From: Actinomycetes bacterium
Lineage (GTDB): Bacteria; Actinomycetota; Actinomycetes; Propionibacteriales; Nocardioidaceae
Assembly (NCBI GenBank): GCA_023415395.1
Contig: JAEZKN010000073.1
Coordinates: 1-7,585, forward strand
Direction: 5' to 3'
Length of the DNA stretch: 7,585 nt
A model generated the notes under the pieces. That model was not told the origin of the DNA and ran no database searches. It saw only the letters and a program-made list of their open reading frames with translations. The position numbers were made by a program, and so were the translations under genes. Below are positions 6,578-7,585 of this stretch, one piece after another (the first letter of the stretch is position 1; the number at the start of each line of letters is the position of its first letter).

Positions 6578-7197
6578 CCGATCCGCTCGTGAGCGCTGAG
6601 CCGGGCTTCGGGGGCACGCTCGCCCCCGGGGCCCGGCCCGCCCTCGTGGTCATCGACCTGATGCGGGCCTACTTCGAGCCCGGCAGCCCGCTGTGCCTGC
6701 CCGAGCGCGGCTGTCTCGACGCGGCCGGCCGGGTGCTCGCGGCCGCCCGGCGCGGCGGAGTGCCCGTCGTGCACACCCGCGTCGAGTACGCCCCCGACGG
6801 CCGCGACGGCGGGGTCTTCGTCCGCAAGGTGCCGGCCCTGCAGCACCTCTTCGGTGGGGGGCCGCTCGGGGAGCTGATGCCCGAGGTGGCACCGGTCGAG
6901 GGCGAGCTGGTGGTCGTGAAGCAGTACGCCAGCGCGTTCTTCGGCACCTCGCTGGCCTCGACCCTGCACGCCGACGGCGTCGACACCGTGGTGATCGTCG
7001 GCGTGAGCACGAGCGGGTGCGTGCGGGCGACCGCGGTGGACGCGATCTCGCACGGGTTCGTGCCGCTCGTCGTCGCCGACGCGGTCGGCGACCGCACCGC
7101 GCAGACCCAGCGGTCGAACCTGTTCGACCTGCAGGCAAAGTACGCCGAGGTCGTCGACGAGGCGACCGCCGTCCGCTACCTCCAGGAGCGCGCATGA
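6574..7197 (+). CDS. Isochorismatase-fold cysteine hydrolase (carbamoylsarcosine amidase/maleamate amidohydrolase type)
   Basis: Soluble cysteine amidohydrolase of 207 residues (family about 190-260). The catalytic triad is present: Asp28 in VVIDLM, Lys116 in VVKQYASAFFGT and Cys149 in STSGCVRAT. The Lys-Cys distance of 33 equals that recalled for Arthrobacter N-carbamoylsarcosine amidase (Lys144, Cys177). The segments AYFEPGSPL, SAFFGT, TSGCVRAT, DAISHGF and NLFDLQAKYAEV are the pattern of the carbamoylsarcosine amidase and NicF group rather than of nicotinamidase or true isochorismatase. Such enzymes cut C-N bonds, releasing ammonia (and CO2 from carbamoyl substrates). The GTG start at 6574 shares GTGA with the hyuB stop and has no clear ribosome site, implying translational coupling; a second GTG at 6589 is an alternative. 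Next to hyuAB it fits the second step after ring opening, as in hydantoin and creatinine breakdown. The exact substrate is unknown. Confidence 0.88.
   Translation: MTDPLVSAEPGFGGTLAPGARPALVVIDLMRAYFEPGSPLCLPERGCLDAAGRVLAAARRGGVPVVHTRVEYAPDGRDGGVFVRKVPALQHLFGGGPLGELMPEVAPVEGELVVVKQYASAFFGTSLASTLHADGVDTVVIVGVSTSGCVRATAVDAISHGFVPLVVADAVGDRTAQTQRSNLFDLQAKYAEVVDEATAVRYLQERA
7184..7188 (+). promoter_or_regulatory. Ribosome binding site of the lyase gene
   Basis: AGGAG, five bases before the ATG at 7194, lies inside the end of the hydrolase gene. It supports the ATGA overlap start of the following gene. Confidence 0.7.
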
Positions 7198-7585
7198 GTG
7201 ACCTGCCCACCCGCGTCGAGATCATCGAGATGGCCCCGCGCGACGGCCTGCAGAACGAGGCGACGGTGCTGTCCACCGAGGACAAGGTCGAGCTGGTCGA
7301 GCGGGCGGTGCGCGCCGGTGCGAAGCGGATCGAGGTCACCAGCTTCGCCGACCCCAAGCGGGTGCCGCAGATGGCCGACGCCGACGAGCTGATGGCCGCG
7401 GTCCCGCGCCACGAGGGCGTGTCGTACGCCGGGCTGGTGATGAACCGCCGCGGCCTCGACCGCGCGCTGGCCGCGCGGGTCGACGAGGTCGACGTGGTCG
7501 TCGTCGCCACCGACACCTTCTCCCGGCGCAACCAGGGGATCGACACCGCGGAGATGGTCGGGCTGGCCGGCGAGCTGGTGGCCGA
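7194..7585 (+). CDS. HMG-CoA lyase-like enzyme, 3'-truncated by window edge
   Basis: N-terminal 130 codons of a TIM-barrel lyase of the HMG-CoA lyase family, which splits 3-hydroxy-3-methylglutaryl-CoA (or a related 3-hydroxyacyl-CoA) into acetyl-CoA and a ketone or keto acid. EMAPRDGLQNE at residues 12-22 is the family signature; Glu12, Arg16 and Asp17 match human Glu37, Arg41 and Asp42, and Glu47 (in IEVTSF) matches Glu72 with the same 35-residue spacing. DPKRVPQMADADE and ATDTFSRRN are the next conserved blocks. The catalytic histidines and the glycine-rich loop Cys lie beyond the right edge. Differences from the housekeeping enzyme (MAPRDG for VGPRDG, DPKRVPQ for SPKWVPQ) point to a pathway-specific paralogue. 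The start overlaps the hydrolase stop by four bases (ATGA). Pairing with a CaiB-type CoA-transferase in one operon suggests that this lyase uses the thioester made by it. Confidence 0.9.
   Translation, partial: MSDLPTRVEIIEMAPRDGLQNEATVLSTEDKVELVERAVRAGAKRIEVTSFADPKRVPQMADADELMAAVPRHEGVSYAGLVMNRRGLDRALAARVDEVDVVVVATDTFSRRNQGIDTAEMVGLAGELVA

Overview
The window comes from a very GC-rich bacterium. Codons end almost always in G or C, GTG starts occur, and Shine-Dalgarno boxes are of the GGAGG type. Codon use and protein style fit an actinomycete, perhaps a Nocardioides or Pseudonocardia relative; this is inference from composition, not from a marker gene. All five recognised junctions and every real gene lie on the + strand.

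Layout. Positions 1-1140 hold the 3' part of a major facilitator superfamily (MFS) transporter cut by the left edge. Positions 1141-1397 are the only non-coding stretch. It is the one AT-richer island and carries a good sigma70-type promoter (TTGACG, 17 bp, TAGATT), a cluster of TGCAA half-sites upstream of it, a CRP-like dyad and a GntR-like TTGTATAC dyad between the promoter and the next gene. From 1398 to the right edge runs a tight five-gene operon: class III (CaiB/BaiF) CoA-transferase, hydantoinase/oxoprolinase A subunit, hydantoinase/oxoprolinase B subunit, a cysteine hydrolase of the isochorismatase fold (N-carbamoylsarcosine amidase/maleamate amidohydrolase type), and the first 130 codons of an HMG-CoA-lyase-like enzyme. 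The gaps are 11 bp, 3 bp, then a 4-bp overlap (GTGA) and another 4-bp overlap (ATGA), so the products are very likely made together.

How the genes may work together. HyuA/HyuB enzymes use ATP to open cyclic amides or imides, or, in the acetone/acetophenone carboxylase branch, to carboxylate ketones. The cysteine hydrolase keeps the Asp-Lys-Cys triad and belongs to the type that removes a carbamoyl or amide group. A CoA-transferase then makes a thioester from a free carboxylate, and an HMG-CoA-lyase-like enzyme splits a 3-hydroxyacyl-CoA. Read in order, this suggests a catabolic route from a branched cyclic imide, lactam or hydantoin (or from a ketone) to acetyl-CoA and a keto product. I know of no characterised pathway with exactly these five enzymes in one operon. 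The substrate is not determined by the sequence.

No RNA genes, mobile elements, CRISPR arrays or attachment sites were seen.
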